NCBI GenBank assembly: GCA_913060655.1
Contig: CAJXTG010000001.1
Coordinates: 57,252 to 121,251, forward strand
DNA length: 64,000 bases
Direction of reading: 5' to 3'
Source: an uncultured Nitriliruptoraceae bacterium
GTDB lineage: Bacteria; Actinomycetota; Nitriliruptoria; Nitriliruptorales; Nitriliruptoraceae
In this document: piece by piece, positions 45,476 through 57,205 of the stretch
Layout: every line of letters starts with the position of its first letter
How positions within the stretch are numbered: position 1 is the first letter of the stretch
Notes under the pieces: generated by a model
Databases searched by the model: none
What the model was told of the DNA's origin: nothing
Seen by the model: only the letters and a program-made list of their open reading frames with translations
Program-made: the position numbers and the translations under genes

Positions 45476-46660
45476 ATGAGCAGCGTCGGACTCGGCACGG
45501 CGCGGACGCCCCGTGGCGGGCTGCGCGGCCGCATCGTCGCCGGCCTCGAGCTGCTGGCACCGCTGCGCGCCGTCGACCCGCTGGTCGTCGGCGCGACGTT
45601 CGGGCTGGTCGCCATCGGCATGGTCGCCATCTACTCGTCGAAGCTGGCGACCCTGACCGCGCAGGGGCTGCCGACGACGACGTTCCTCACGCGCCAGCTG
45701 ATCGCCGGTGGCGTCGGGCTCGTCGGGCTCGTCGCCGCGACCGTGTTCGACTACCGGCGGCTGCGGGCCTTCATCCCCGTCGGCTACCTCGGCACGCTGC
45801 TGCTGCTCGCCGCGGTCCTCACCCCGCTGGGGACGAGCGTGCGCGGGTCGCAGCGCTGGATCTCGCTGCTCGGCTTCCAGGTCCAGCCGTCGGAGCTGAT
45901 GAAGATCGCGCTGCTGCTCGCCCTCGCCATGCTGTTCAACGAGACCGAGGGGGTGCCCGGCCTCGGACGCACCGGCGTCGCCGTCCTGCTCGCGCTCGTC
46001 CCCCTCGGCCTCGTGTTCGCCCAGCCGGACCTGGGCACCTCGCTCGTGTACCTGTGGCTGACCGGCATCGTGCTGCTGGTCAGCGGGGTCCGGGTCCGCT
46101 ACCTGCTGCTGCTCGCCGGCATCGGCGTCGCGACGTTCGTGCTCGGCCTCCGCACCGAGCTGATCCGCGACTACCAGCTGCAGCGGCTCACCGTCTTCCT
46201 CGGTGCGGACGCGCCCGACGCCGACTTCGCCGGCGCACTGTTCCAGACCCGCCAGTCGATGATCGCGATCGGGTCCGGCGGCACGTACGGCCGCGGGCTG
46301 TTCGAGGGCACGCAGACGGCGCTCGCGTACGTGCCGGACAACCACACCGACTTCATCTTCACCGTCGTGGGGGAGGAGCTCGGGTTCGTCGGTGCGGCGA
46401 CCGTCATCGCGCTGTTCGCGCTGCTGCTGTGGCGCGCGGTCGCCATCGCCTCCCAGGCCGTCGACCGCGACGCGATGATCATCGCCGCCGGGGTCGCGGG
46501 CATCCTGCTGATGCAGGTGTTCGTCAACGTCGGGATGACGGTCGGCATCATGCCCGTCACCGGCCTGCCGCTCCCGTTCCTCAGCTACGGCGGCACGTCG
46601 CTCATCATCTGGATGACGATGGTCGGACTGCTGCTCAACGTCCACCAGCGGCGCCGCTGA
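45476..46660 (+). CDS. rodA: SEDS glycosyltransferase RodA
   Basis: A 394-residue multi-helix peptidoglycan polymerase. Conserved SEDS segments are SQRWISLLGFQVQPSELMK, FAQPDLGTSLVY with the key Asp, HTDFIFTVVGEELGFVGA and PLPFLSYGGTS. The ATG at 45476 follows GGAGG; an ATG at 45451 directly after the mrdA stop is in another frame. It completes mreBCD-mrdA-rodA. Confidence 0.96.
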   Translation: MSSVGLGTARTPRGGLRGRIVAGLELLAPLRAVDPLVVGATFGLVAIGMVAIYSSKLATLTAQGLPTTTFLTRQLIAGGVGLVGLVAATVFDYRRLRAFIPVGYLGTLLLLAAVLTPLGTSVRGSQRWISLLGFQVQPSELMKIALLLALAMLFNETEGVPGLGRTGVAVLLALVPLGLVFAQPDLGTSLVYLWLTGIVLLVSGVRVRYLLLLAGIGVATFVLGLRTELIRDYQLQRLTVFLGADAPDADFAGALFQTRQSMIAIGSGGTYGRGLFEGTQTALAYVPDNHTDFIFTVVGEELGFVGAATVIALFALLLWRAVAIASQAVDRDAMIIAAGVAGILLMQVFVNVGMTVGIMPVTGLPLPFLSYGGTSLIIWMTMVGLLLNVHQRRR

Positions 46661-46732
46661 CGGGCCGCCGGGCGACCCGCGCGGGCCGTCAGCGGGCCGG
46701 TGTGGGGCCGTCCGGCGCAGGGGTGCCGCTGG

Positions 46733-46738
46733 TAGGCT
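46733..46738 (+). promoter_or_regulatory. Candidate -10 for the radical SAM-rne transcript
   Basis: TAGGCT in the 208-bp gap after rodA, about 130 bp before the radical SAM start, suggests a new transcription unit. Confidence 0.4.
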
Positions 46739-46868
46739 GCCCGCGTCCGACCCGCCCCCGGCGATCCCGGCGGGTGCACCCCGGTCGGACGGCACCGGAG
46801 ACCCAGCCCCGTCACCCCGCGCGACCCGCGGCGACGACGTCGGGCGGGTGCCGGATCGGAGGTCCCCG

Positions 46869-48940
<2,072 letters not shown>

Positions 48941-48944
<4 letters not shown>

Positions 48945-49687
48945 GCGTGCGCTACCGGGTGCGCTGGACCAAGGAGGGGCGGACCCGCTTCGTGTCCGCC
49001 CGGGACCAGTCGTCGATCTGGGAGCGCGCCCTCCGGCGCGCCGACCTGCCGATCGCCTACTCGGAGGGGTTCACCCCCCACGCCCGCGTCTCGTTCCCCG
49101 ACGCGCTCCCCGTCGGCGTCGCCTCCACGGGCGAGTACGCCGAGCTCACCTTCGCGGCACCGATCCGTGCCGATGATGCACTCGCACGGCTGTCCACGGC
49201 CCTCCCCGAGGGCATGGACATCCTGACCTACGCCGAAGTCCCCGCAGGCGCGCCGAAGCTCGCGAGCCTGCTCCGCGCGACCCTCTGGGAGCTCGTGTGG
49301 CCGCCGGTCGACGCGACCGCGCTCACGACGCTCCTCGAGCAGCGCTGCGACACCCTGCTCGCCGCGACGTCCCACGAGGTCGTCCGGCACCGTCCCGACG
49401 GTGACCGGACCCTCGACGTGCGTCCGGCGGTGGTGTCGCTCGCGGTCGCCACGGGCCCGACCCCCGACGGGTCCGGTGCCCGCACCACACTCCGTGCGGT
49501 GCTCCGCAACGACGCTCCGACCATCCGTCCGTCCGACCTCCTCGCCGCCGTCGGCGACGGGGACGTCGCCCCGCCAGCGCTCGTCCGCAGGGTCGCCCAG
49601 GGCGTCCCGTCCGACGACGGGCTCACCGAGGCGATCGACGGGACGGTCATGACGGTCCGGTCCGACGTCGTCGCGGAGGCCGCCTGA
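48941..49687 (+). CDS. Radical SAM-associated protein (TIGR03936, DUF2344)
   Basis: A 248-residue soluble protein. It begins [20 protein letters not shown] and continues [25 protein letters not shown], the DUF2344 signature. It is always found with the preceding radical SAM protein, sometimes fused to it, and probably forms its substrate-binding partner. Substrate is unknown. RNase E/G begins 17 bp later. Confidence 0.9.
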
Positions 49688-49704
49688 CCTCCAGCGAGCC
49701 GACC

Positions 49705-51975
49705 ATGTCCGACACCGAACCCACCACCGCCGACGTGACACCGTCGAGGACGCCGCGCAGCCCGAAGAAGGCGGCGACGAAGAAGGCCACCGCCGAGAAG
49801 GCGGCGACCAAGAGGACGGCCACGAAGAAGGCCGCCACGAAGAAGGCCACCGCCGAGAAGGCGGCGACCAAGAAGGCCGCGACCAAGAAGGCCGCCGCGA
49901 AGAAGACGGCGACGAAGAAGACGGCGACGAAGAAGGCCGCGACCAAGAAGACGGCGGCGAAGAAGGCGGCGACGAAGAAGGCCGCCACGACCGCGTCGGA
50001 CCCCGCCGTCGACCCGTCGGCCTCCCCGAGCGCCGGCGCGGACGCGGGGGAGGGGGCCGCCGACGGCCGCACCCGTACCCGGACCCGCTCACGGGCCCGC
50101 CGCGGCGCGGGCGGGGACGCCGCGACGACCGCGAGCGGCGCCGAGGGCGCCGATGCGCCGTCCACGGCGGACCCCGCGGCGCACACCGACGGCGCGGGCG
50201 ACGGGGAGGACGGTGGCGGCCGACGCCGCCGCCGACGCGGCGGACGTGGCGGTCGCGGCCGCCGGGGCCGCGGGGGCGCGTCGGAGCCCTCCGAGGGCGC
50301 CGCCGACGCGGGGGACGGCGCGGACGGCGACGGCACCGCCGCGGGGGACGGCGCCGAGGGATCGGAGCGGTCCGACGGACGCCGCCGGTCCTCGAAGGCC
50401 CAGAAGGGTCGGACCACGCAGAAGAAGAAGGCGCAGAAGGGCCGGCAGCGCGGCGGTGCGGACGGTGACGAGCGTCTGCCCCGCGGCGGCACCCGCATGG
50501 CCGCCAAGCAGGCGCGCCGCAGCGGCGGACAGGGCGCGACGCGCGGCGGACAGCGCCGCCAGGCCCGGCCCGGCGGCGTCACCGAGGAGGAGCGTCGCGC
50601 CATCCTCGCCGGCCCGCCACGCACGATGCTCGTGACCGCCCGGCCCGAACGCACCCAGATCGCGGTGATGGAGGACCGCACGCTCGTCGAGCACTACGTG
50701 ACCCGCGACGAGGACGTCACCTTCGTCGGCAACATCTACATGGGACGCGTGCAGAACGTCCTGCCCGGCATGGAGGCCGCCTTCATCGACATCGGCAAGG
50801 GCCGCAACGGCGTCCTCTACGCCGGCGAGGTGCTCTACGACGAGCACGACGTCGAGGAGGAGTCGGACCAGCGGATCGAGAACGCCCTCAAGCCCGGCCA
50901 GAAGGTCCTCGTGCAGGTCACCAAGGACCCGATGGGGACGAAGGGTCCGCGGCTCACGATGCACCTGTCGCTCGCCGGCCGCTACGTCGTGCTCGCCCCC
51001 GACTCCGACCTGTTCGGCATCTCCCGCAAGCTCACCGATGCGGAGCGTGACCGCCTGCGACGCATCGTCAAGGCGGCGAAGCCCGACGGTCACGGCGTGA
51101 TCGTCCGCACCGCCGCGGAGGGCGCGACCGAGGAGGCGCTGACCGCGGACGTCGAGCGGCTCGTCGAGCGCTGGGGCAGGGTCGAGGAGGCGGCGGGTCG
51201 AGCGAAGCCGCTGGAGGCCGTGTACGAGGAGCCGAAGCTCGTCGTCAAGGTCATCCGCGACATCTTCGGCGGCGACTTCGTCCGCTGCATCGTCGACGAC
51301 GAGACGCTGTTCGACCAGGTCCGCGACTACCTCGCGTCGGTCGCGCCGGAGCTCGTCGACCTCGTCGAGCTGTACGGCGCCCCGACCGACGACGAGCGGT
51401 CCCAGGCGGTCGGTGCGCCCGCACGGACCGCAGCGGACGGTGCCGAGGCCGGCACCGACACCGCCGCGGAGGAGGCCACCCCGGCGAAGCGCCGCGAGGA
51501 CCTGCCGGACCTGTTCACGGCCTACGACGTGACCGACCAGCTCCGCCAGGCGATGCACCGCAAGGTGTGGCTCCCCAGCGGCGGCTACCTCATCATCGAG
51601 TCGACCGAGGCGATGAAGGTCATCGACGTCAACACCGGCCGGTTCACCGGCGGCAGCGACTCCAACCTCGAGGAGATCGTCCTGAAGACGAACCTCGAGG
51701 CCGCCGACGAGATCGTCCGGCAGCTCCGGCTGCGCGACATGGGCGGCATGATCATCATCGACTTCATCGACATGCTCCTGCGCAGCAACCAGGAGCAGGT
51801 CGTCCGCCGGCTCAAGCGCGAGCTGCTGCGGGACCGCACGAAGACGCGCGTCTCGGACGTGTCCCGCCTGGGGCTGGTGCAGATGACCCGCAAGAACGTC
51901 AGCCAGGGGCTGGTGGAGTCGTTCAGCGTCCGCTGCGAGGCCTGCGAGGGCCACGGCTTCGTCACGACCCTGTGA
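49705..51975 (+). CDS. rne: Ribonuclease E/G with a Lys/Ala-repeat N-terminal tail
   Basis: A 756-residue endoribonuclease. The catalytic core starts with an S1 domain near residue 340 ([20 protein letters not shown]). It has metal-binding D641 ([12 protein letters not shown]) and D686 (IIIDFIDM) and the Zn-link C744-E-A-C747, and it ends there with no C-terminal scaffold. Residues about 20-97 are AATKK-type repeats; acidic and Arg/Gly-rich blocks follow to about 305. An extra acidic linker of about 45 residues (557-601) interrupts the core. The gene sits before rplU, as in other actinobacteria, but a 556-residue ALDH-like gene intervenes. Confidence 0.93.
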   Translation: MSDTEPTTADVTPSRTPRSPKKAATKKATAEKAATKRTATKKAATKKATAEKAATKKAATKKAAAKKTATKKTATKKAATKKTAAKKAATKKAATTASDPAVDPSASPSAGADAGEGAADGRTRTRTRSRARRGAGGDAATTASGAEGADAPSTADPAAHTDGAGDGEDGGGRRRRRRGGRGGRGRRGRGGASEPSEGAADAGDGADGDGTAAGDGAEGSERSDGRRRSSKAQKGRTTQKKKAQKGRQRGGADGDERLPRGGTRMAAKQARRSGGQGATRGGQRRQARPGGVTEEERRAILAGPPRTMLVTARPERTQIAVMEDRTLVEHYVTRDEDVTFVGNIYMGRVQNVLPGMEAAFIDIGKGRNGVLYAGEVLYDEHDVEEESDQRIENALKPGQKVLVQVTKDPMGTKGPRLTMHLSLAGRYVVLAPDSDLFGISRKLTDAERDRLRRIVKAAKPDGHGVIVRTAAEGATEEALTADVERLVERWGRVEEAAGRAKPLEAVYEEPKLVVKVIRDIFGGDFVRCIVDDETLFDQVRDYLASVAPELVDLVELYGAPTDDERSQAVGAPARTAADGAEAGTDTAAEEATPAKRREDLPDLFTAYDVTDQLRQAMHRKVWLPSGGYLIIESTEAMKVIDVNTGRFTGGSDSNLEEIVLKTNLEAADEIVRQLRLRDMGGMIIIDFIDMLLRSNQEQVVRRLKRELLRDRTKTRVSDVSRLGLVQMTRKNVSQGLVESFSVRCEACEGHGFVTTL
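49761..49993 (+). repeat. Lys-rich coding repeat array in rne
   Basis: Repeated AAGAAGGCGGCGACG-type units encode about fifteen [15 protein letters not shown] blocks. Segments near 49779-49813 and 49839-49873 are nearly identical copies 60 bp apart, which could recombine in frame. Confidence 0.8.
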
Positions 51976-52009
51976 GGCACGCCCGGCGCCGACCGGTGAG
52001 GAGGGACCG

Positions 52010-53680
52010 ATGAGCGATCCGCACGCGCACGACGACCTCGCGGCCGTCGACCGCGCCGTCGCCGACCTGCGGGCGGCCGCCCCGTCGTGGGTGGCGCTCG
52101 GCGTCGACGAGCGCATCGCGCTGCTCGAGGAGCTCGCCCGCAGCGTCGTCGACGCCGCCGACGGCTGGACGACCGCGGCGGCGCAGGCGAAGGGCATCCG
52201 CCGCGACAGCCCCGCCATGGCGGAGGACTGGGGGTCGGGGGTCGTGGCGACCCTGCGCAACCTCACCCTCCTCGCCGCGACGCTGCGGGACGTGCGCGAC
52301 ACCGGCAGGCCCGCGCCCCCGGCGATCCGCATCGACGAGGCCGGCCGGACCGTCGTCGACGTGTTCCCCACCGAGCCGGCCGACCGGCTGCTGCTGCCCG
52401 GCTTCACCGCGGAGGTGCGGCTCACCGAGGGCGTCACCCCCGACGAGGCGCGCGAGCGGATGGGCCGCATCTACCACGCGGACCACCGCAGCGACCCGGC
52501 CGTCGCGCTCGTCCTCGGCGCGGGCAACGTCTCGTCCATCGGTCCGATGGACGCGCTCACCCAGCTGTTCGCCGAGGACCGGGTGGTGCTGCTCAAGCTC
52601 AACCCGGTGAACGACTACCTCGCCCCGCACCTCGAGGTGGCGCTGCGCCCGCTGATCCGCGGCGGCTGGCTGCGGATCGTCACCGGCGGCGCCGACGTCG
52701 GCCGTGCGTGCGCGGAGCACCCGGACGTCGACGTCGTCCACCTGACCGGCTCGGACCGCACCTACGAGGCGATCGTGTTCGGGACGGACGCCGACGCCGC
52801 CGAGCGGAAGCGCACCGGCAGCCCGCGGCTGACGAAGCCGGTGACCGCCGAGCTCGGCAACGTCACCCCCGTCATCGTCGTGCCCGGTCCGTGGACGCCA
52901 CGCGAGCTCGCCTACCAGGGCGACAACCTCGCCTCGATGCTCGTGCAGAACGCCGGGTTCAACTGCATCGCCGCCCGTGTGATCGTCCAGCACGCCGCGT
53001 GGTCGCGCCGGGAGGCGCTCAACGACGCGGTGCGCGACTCGCTGCGACGGGCGGAGCCGCGTGCGGCCTACTACCCGGGGGCACGGGAGCGCTGGGAGCG
53101 GTTCACCGCCGCCCACCCGGAGGCCGAATGGTTCGGCAGCGACGAGGACGGGGACGTGCCGTTCACGTTCATCCCCGACCTCGACCCGGCGCAGCACGAC
53201 GACATCGCGTTCACGACCGAGGCGTTCTGCGCCGTGTTCGGCGAGGTCCCCCTCGACGCCCCCCGGTCCGTGCCGGCGTTCCTCGAGCAGGCCGTCGACC
53301 TGTGCAACGAGCAGCTGTGGGGCACGCTGTCCGCGTCGCTGCTCGTGCACCCGCGCACCATGGCCGACCCCGAGTCGCGGGCCGCCGTCGAGCGGGCCAT
53401 CGACCGGCTCCACTACGGCTCGGTCGTGGTCAACCACTGGTCCGCCGCGCCGTACGCGATGGTCAGCCCCCCGTGGGGGGCGGCGCCCGGCGCGACGCCC
53501 GACGACATCCAGTCCGGCGTCGGCGTCGTCCACAACACCTACCTGCTCGAGGACGTCGACAAGACGGTCGTGCGGGGGCCGTTCCACCCGCCGCTGCGCC
53601 CACCGTGGTTCCACACCCACCGGACGCTGAACCGGCTCCTGCCGCGCGTGGCACCGCTCCTGGCCGCCCGCCGGGGCTGA
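52010..53680 (+). CDS. Aldehyde dehydrogenase-superfamily protein of unknown substrate
   Basis: A 556-residue protein with the ALDH fold. The general-base Glu is E281 (TAELGNVTPVIV), the catalytic Cys is C319 (QNAGFNCIAARV), and LVLGAGNVSSIGPMDAL marks the cofactor-binding region. It is longer than ProA (about 420) and classical ALDHs (about 480) and lacks ProA motifs. No signal peptide is seen. The ATG at 52010 follows GAGGAGGG. Insertion between rne and rplU is unusual; a strong promoter downstream means the ribosomal genes do not depend on it. Confidence 0.82.
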   Translation: MSDPHAHDDLAAVDRAVADLRAAAPSWVALGVDERIALLEELARSVVDAADGWTTAAAQAKGIRRDSPAMAEDWGSGVVATLRNLTLLAATLRDVRDTGRPAPPAIRIDEAGRTVVDVFPTEPADRLLLPGFTAEVRLTEGVTPDEARERMGRIYHADHRSDPAVALVLGAGNVSSIGPMDALTQLFAEDRVVLLKLNPVNDYLAPHLEVALRPLIRGGWLRIVTGGADVGRACAEHPDVDVVHLTGSDRTYEAIVFGTDADAAERKRTGSPRLTKPVTAELGNVTPVIVVPGPWTPRELAYQGDNLASMLVQNAGFNCIAARVIVQHAAWSRREALNDAVRDSLRRAEPRAAYYPGARERWERFTAAHPEAEWFGSDEDGDVPFTFIPDLDPAQHDDIAFTTEAFCAVFGEVPLDAPRSVPAFLEQAVDLCNEQLWGTLSASLLVHPRTMADPESRAAVERAIDRLHYGSVVVNHWSAAPYAMVSPPWGAAPGATPDDIQSGVGVVHNTYLLEDVDKTVVRGPFHPPLRPPWFHTHRTLNRLLPRVAPLLAARRG

Positions 53681-53712
53681 GGGCGGACGGGCCGACCCGC
53701 CCGTGCCGCCGG

Positions 53713-53742
53713 TTGACCCTCCCGCGTCGCCGCCGGTACCCT
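53713..53742 (+). promoter_or_regulatory. rplU-rpmA promoter
   Basis: TTGACC (53713-53718), an 18-bp spacer and TACCCT (53737-53742) form the best sigma-70-type promoter in the window. Transcription from about 53749 gives a leader of about 130 bases before rplU, with small hairpins such as GCAGG-TCCG-CCTGC at 53776-53789. Confidence 0.7.
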
Positions 53743-53878
53743 CACGTCCGCTCCGGCCGTCCGCTGGCCACCGTCGCAGGTCCGCCTGCCGCAGGTCGCG
53801 CCGTGCGAGGAGCGTCCGCCCCACCACGCGGCCGAGCCGCGCCCGCCGCGCCCTGAGCGCACGGACCCAGGAGTCGTC

Positions 53879-54181
53879 GTGTACGCCGTGATCGCCACCG
53901 GGGGCAAGCAGCTCCGCGTCCAGGAGGGCCAGGAGGTCCGCGTCGAGCTGCTCGAGGGCCAGGTCGGCGACCGGGTCGACCTCCGCCCCGTCCTCGTCGT
54001 CGGCGACGACGGTGCGGTCGCGACCGGCGACGAGCTCGCCGGCCGCAACGTCGCCGGCACCATCACCGGCCACGACCTCGCCCCGCGGGTGCGCGTGTTC
54101 ACCTACAAGAACAAGTCGCGCCAGCGCAAGCGCCGCGGGCACCGTCAGGCGCACACCACCGTCCGCATCGACAGCATCTGA
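53879..54181 (+). CDS. rplU: 50S ribosomal protein L21
   Basis: A 100-residue ribosomal protein. It begins [17 protein letters not shown] and ends with the basic [17 protein letters not shown] segment that contacts 23S rRNA. The GTG start follows AGGAG. rpmA follows after 47 bp. Confidence 0.97.
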   Translation: MYAVIATGGKQLRVQEGQEVRVELLEGQVGDRVDLRPVLVVGDDGAVATGDELAGRNVAGTITGHDLAPRVRVFTYKNKSRQRKRRGHRQAHTTVRIDSI

Positions 54182-54228
54182 GCGACCGTGTCCGGGTGGA
54201 TCCCGCCCGGACCCCAGGAGGTTCGACC

Positions 54229-54486
54229 ATGGCGCACAAGAAGGGTGGCGGTTCGTCCAGCAACGGGCGCGACTCCAACGCGAAGCGGCTCGGGGTGAAG
54301 AAGTACGCCGGCGAGTCGATCCGCGCCGGCGGCATCATCGTGCGCCAGCGCGGCACGCGGATCCACCCGGGCGTGAACGTCGGCCGCGGTGGGGACGACA
54401 CCCTGTTCGCGCTCGTCGACGGCCGGGTCGGCTTCCGCCGGTCCAAGGACCGCACGTTCGCGACCGTGGAGCCGGTCGACGCCTGA
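54229..54486 (+). CDS. rpmA: 50S ribosomal protein L27
   Basis: An 85-residue ribosomal protein beginning [21 protein letters not shown]; the flexible N-terminus reaches the peptidyl-transferase centre. There is no cleavable Firmicute-type extension before AHKKG. The ATG at 54229 follows AGGAGG; an in-frame GTG/ATG upstream is ignored for that reason. Confidence 0.97.
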   Translation: MAHKKGGGSSSNGRDSNAKRLGVKKYAGESIRAGGIIVRQRGTRIHPGVNVGRGGDDTLFALVDGRVGFRRSKDRTFATVEPVDA

Positions 54487-54510
54487 CCCGTCCGGCTCCA
54501 GCACGTGTCA

Positions 54511-54530
54511 GGGCGGCCCTCGGGCCGCCC
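54511..54530 (+). terminator. Hairpin after rpmA
   Basis: GGGCGGCC and GGCCGCCC arms, with a very short loop, lie 24 bp past the rpmA stop without a T-tract. It probably lowers read-through into obgE. Confidence 0.55.
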
Positions 54531-54632
54531 GACGCATGTCCGCCCCTCGACCAGCCCGTGAACGCCCTCCGACCGTCCCTCGAACGTCATCGCCGTCGAT
54601 CCGCCGTCAGCCCGCCGGACCAGGAGCACATC

Positions 54633-56075
54633 GTGAACGCGGCCTCGTTCGTCGACGAGTGCACCGTCCACGTCCGCGGCGGGGACGGCGGCTCCGGCAT
54701 CGTCGCGTTCCGACGTGAGGCCCACGTGCCGCGCGGCGGTCCCGACGGCGGGGACGGCGGCGACGGCGGCGACGTCGTCCTCGTCGCCGACCCCAACGTC
54801 ACCTCGCTCGTCGACCTCCACCGCGCCCCGCACCTGCGCGCCGGCCGCGGCGGCGACGGCGGCGGGAAGGGCCGCACCGGCGCCCGCGGGGACGACCGGC
54901 TCGTCCCCGTCCCCGTCGGCACGATCGTGCGCGCCACCGACGGCACCGCCCTCGCCGACCTGTCCGCGCCCGGACGGCGCGCCGTGGTCGCCCCGGGCGG
55001 GCGCGGCGGCCGCGGCAACCGGTCGTTCGCGACCCGCTTCCGCCGGGTGCCCACCTTCGCCGAGCGCGGCGAGCGCGTCGACGAGACCCTGCTGCGGCTC
55101 GAGCTCCGGCTCATCGCCGACGTCGGCCTCGTCGGCTTCCCCTCCGCCGGCAAGTCGTCGCTCGTGCGGCGGCTCTCCGCCGCGACACCCCGGGTCGAGG
55201 CCTGGCCGTTCACGACGCTCACCCCGCATCTCGGCGTGATGCGGGCCGGGGACCGGGCCGACGGTTCCCCCATCGACGTCGTCCTCGCCGACGTGCCCGG
55301 CCTCGTCGAGGGCGCCGCCGACGGGAAGGGGCTGGGCAGCCGGTTCCTCCGCCACGTCGCACGCTGCCGGGTGCTGCTCCACGTGCTCGACGCGGGCACG
55401 GCCGAGCCCGGACGGGACCCGGTCCACGACCTCGACGTCGTCCTCCGCGAGCTCGAGCGTCACGACCCGGGGCTGCTCGGCCGCACGCAGCTCGTCGTGC
55501 TCAACAAGGTCGACCTGCCCGACGCGGTCACCATGGCCGGCCTGGTCCGCCCCGCGCTCGAGGCCCGTGGCCTCGAGGTGCTCGAGGTGTCGGCCGTCTC
55601 CGGGGCCGGTCTCGACGCGCTGCGGTACCGGCTCGGCGCCCTCATCGACACCCTCGGCGCCGCGCACGCCGCCGTCGACGACGTCGACCGCGAGCCGGTG
55701 GTGCTGCGACCCGCCGGCCACGCCGCACCGATCGGCGTGGAGCGGGACGCGGACGGCGGCTACCACGTCCGCAGCCCCCGGGTGGAGCGCTGGGTGGCGA
55801 TGCTGCCCATCGACGACCCCGGGGCGGCCCGCTACCTGCAGGGACGGATGCGCCGCGCCGGCGTCGAACGGGCGCTCGTCGCCGCCGGCGCACGGCGCGG
55901 TGACGTCGTCCTCATCGGTGACGTCGAGTTCGCCTTCGACCCCGACCCGCAGGACCTGCCGCCGGAGGAGCGGGAGGCGCTGCTCGCGGGCGAGGCGGAC
56001 ACCGCCGACCTCGACGGGCTCGACGTCGCGCCGGAGGGGGCGGACGCGGACGGCGGCCGGTGGGCGAGCGCATGA
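54633..56075 (+). CDS. obgE: GTPase Obg/CgtA
   Basis: A 480-residue ribosome-assembly and stress GTPase. The Gly-rich Obg domain (HVRGGDGGSGIVAFRREAHV, GGKGRTGARG) is followed by the G domain with GFPSAGKSSL (G1), DVPGLVEGA (G3) and NKVDLP (G4). A C-terminal OCT domain (about 350-425) and an acidic tail of about 40 residues complete it. The GTG at 54633 follows CCAGGAG. Its stop overlaps the proB ATG (ATGA at 56072-56075). Confidence 0.96.
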   Translation: MNAASFVDECTVHVRGGDGGSGIVAFRREAHVPRGGPDGGDGGDGGDVVLVADPNVTSLVDLHRAPHLRAGRGGDGGGKGRTGARGDDRLVPVPVGTIVRATDGTALADLSAPGRRAVVAPGGRGGRGNRSFATRFRRVPTFAERGERVDETLLRLELRLIADVGLVGFPSAGKSSLVRRLSAATPRVEAWPFTTLTPHLGVMRAGDRADGSPIDVVLADVPGLVEGAADGKGLGSRFLRHVARCRVLLHVLDAGTAEPGRDPVHDLDVVLRELERHDPGLLGRTQLVVLNKVDLPDAVTMAGLVRPALEARGLEVLEVSAVSGAGLDALRYRLGALIDTLGAAHAAVDDVDREPVVLRPAGHAAPIGVERDADGGYHVRSPRVERWVAMLPIDDPGAARYLQGRMRRAGVERALVAAGARRGDVVLIGDVEFAFDPDPQDLPPEEREALLAGEADTADLDGLDVAPEGADADGGRWASA

Positions 56076-57190
56076 CCGCCCGCTTCGAACGGCCCGCGAA
56101 CGTCGTCGTCAAGGTCGGCTCGTCGTCCCTGCGCGACGGCGACGGCCACCTCGACCCCGTCCAGGTGCGACGGCTCGCCACCCAGGTCGCCGGGCTCCAC
56201 GCCACGGGCATGCGCGTCGTCGTGGTCACCTCCGGTGCGGTCGCCGCCGGCATGGGCCGGCTCGGCCTCGACGCCCGCCCGACGGACACGCCCACCCTGC
56301 AGGCGGCGGCGGCCGCCGGGCAGGGCGCGCTCGTGCACGCCTACCAGCAGGTGCTCGACGAGCACGGCGTCGTGGGCGCCCAGCTGCTGCTCAGCCAGGA
56401 CGACTTCGTCGTCCGGCGGCGGTACCTCAACGCGCGCACGTCGCTGCAGCGGCTGCTCGAGCTGGGCGCCGTCCCCATCATCAACGAGAACGACGCGGTC
56501 GCGACCGACGAGCTCACCTACGGCGACAACGACCACCTCGCCGCGCTGGTCGCCTCGATGCTCGGCGCGGAGCTGCTGGTGATGCTCAGCGACGTCGAGG
56601 GCCTGCTCGACCGGCCGCCGTCGGAGGTGGGCGCGACGCTCGTCCGCACCGTCGAGGACCCCGGGACCGTCGACCTCGCACGGGTCGGCGGGGTCGGCTC
56701 CGCCGTCGGCTCCGGCGGCATGCGCACCAAGCTCGGGGCCGCGCAGGTCGCCACCCGCAGCGGCATGCACGTCGTCATCGCCGACGCCCGCCGACCCGAC
56801 GTGCTCGCCGACGTCGTCGGCGGCGGCGACGTCGGCACCTGGTTCGTCGCGCGCACAGGGCGCCTCGAGGCGCGGCGGCTGTGGATCGCGTTCGCCCTGC
56901 GGGTCCGCGGCCGCCTCCACGTCGACGCCGGTGCGGCGCGGGCCCTCACCGGCGGTGCCGCGTCGCTGCTCGGCGTCGGCGTCACCGCCGTCGACGGCAC
57001 GTTCAGCGCCGGGGACGCCGTCGAGGTGGCCGGCCCCGACGGTCACGTCGTCGCCCGTGGCCTCGTCGCCTACGACGCCGACGACGTCCGGCGGCTCATC
57101 GGGCTCGCGAGCGACGTCGCCGTCGAACGGCTCGGCGCGGGCTTCGGCCGCGAGGTCGTCCACCGCGACGACCTCGTCGTGCTCGACTGA
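56072..57190 (+). CDS. proB: Glutamate 5-kinase
   Basis: A 372-residue enzyme phosphorylating glutamate, the first step of proline synthesis. The kinase domain has VVVKVGSSSLRD, VTSGAVAAGMGRLG, INENDAVATDEL and GSGGMRTKL. A C-terminal PUA domain covers about residues 285-365. The ATG at 56072 overlaps the obgE stop; a GTG four codons upstream is less likely. proA, normally next, is absent: a minus-strand oxidoreductase follows instead. Confidence 0.95.
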   Translation: MTARFERPANVVVKVGSSSLRDGDGHLDPVQVRRLATQVAGLHATGMRVVVVTSGAVAAGMGRLGLDARPTDTPTLQAAAAAGQGALVHAYQQVLDEHGVVGAQLLLSQDDFVVRRRYLNARTSLQRLLELGAVPIINENDAVATDELTYGDNDHLAALVASMLGAELLVMLSDVEGLLDRPPSEVGATLVRTVEDPGTVDLARVGGVGSAVGSGGMRTKLGAAQVATRSGMHVVIADARRPDVLADVVGGGDVGTWFVARTGRLEARRLWIAFALRVRGRLHVDAGAARALTGGAASLLGVGVTAVDGTFSAGDAVEVAGPDGHVVARGLVAYDADDVRRLIGLASDVAVERLGAGFGREVVHRDDLVVLD

Positions 57191-57205
57191 GCACGCGGGC
57201 CGCCG

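Noticed and set aside
43171..45630. 819-codon minus-strand frame opposite mrdA
   Set aside because: Antisense shadow of PBP2.
52010..53680. The ALDH-like gene as the missing proA
   Set aside because: It is about 135 residues longer than ProA and lacks its conserved motifs, though both belong to the ALDH superfamily.
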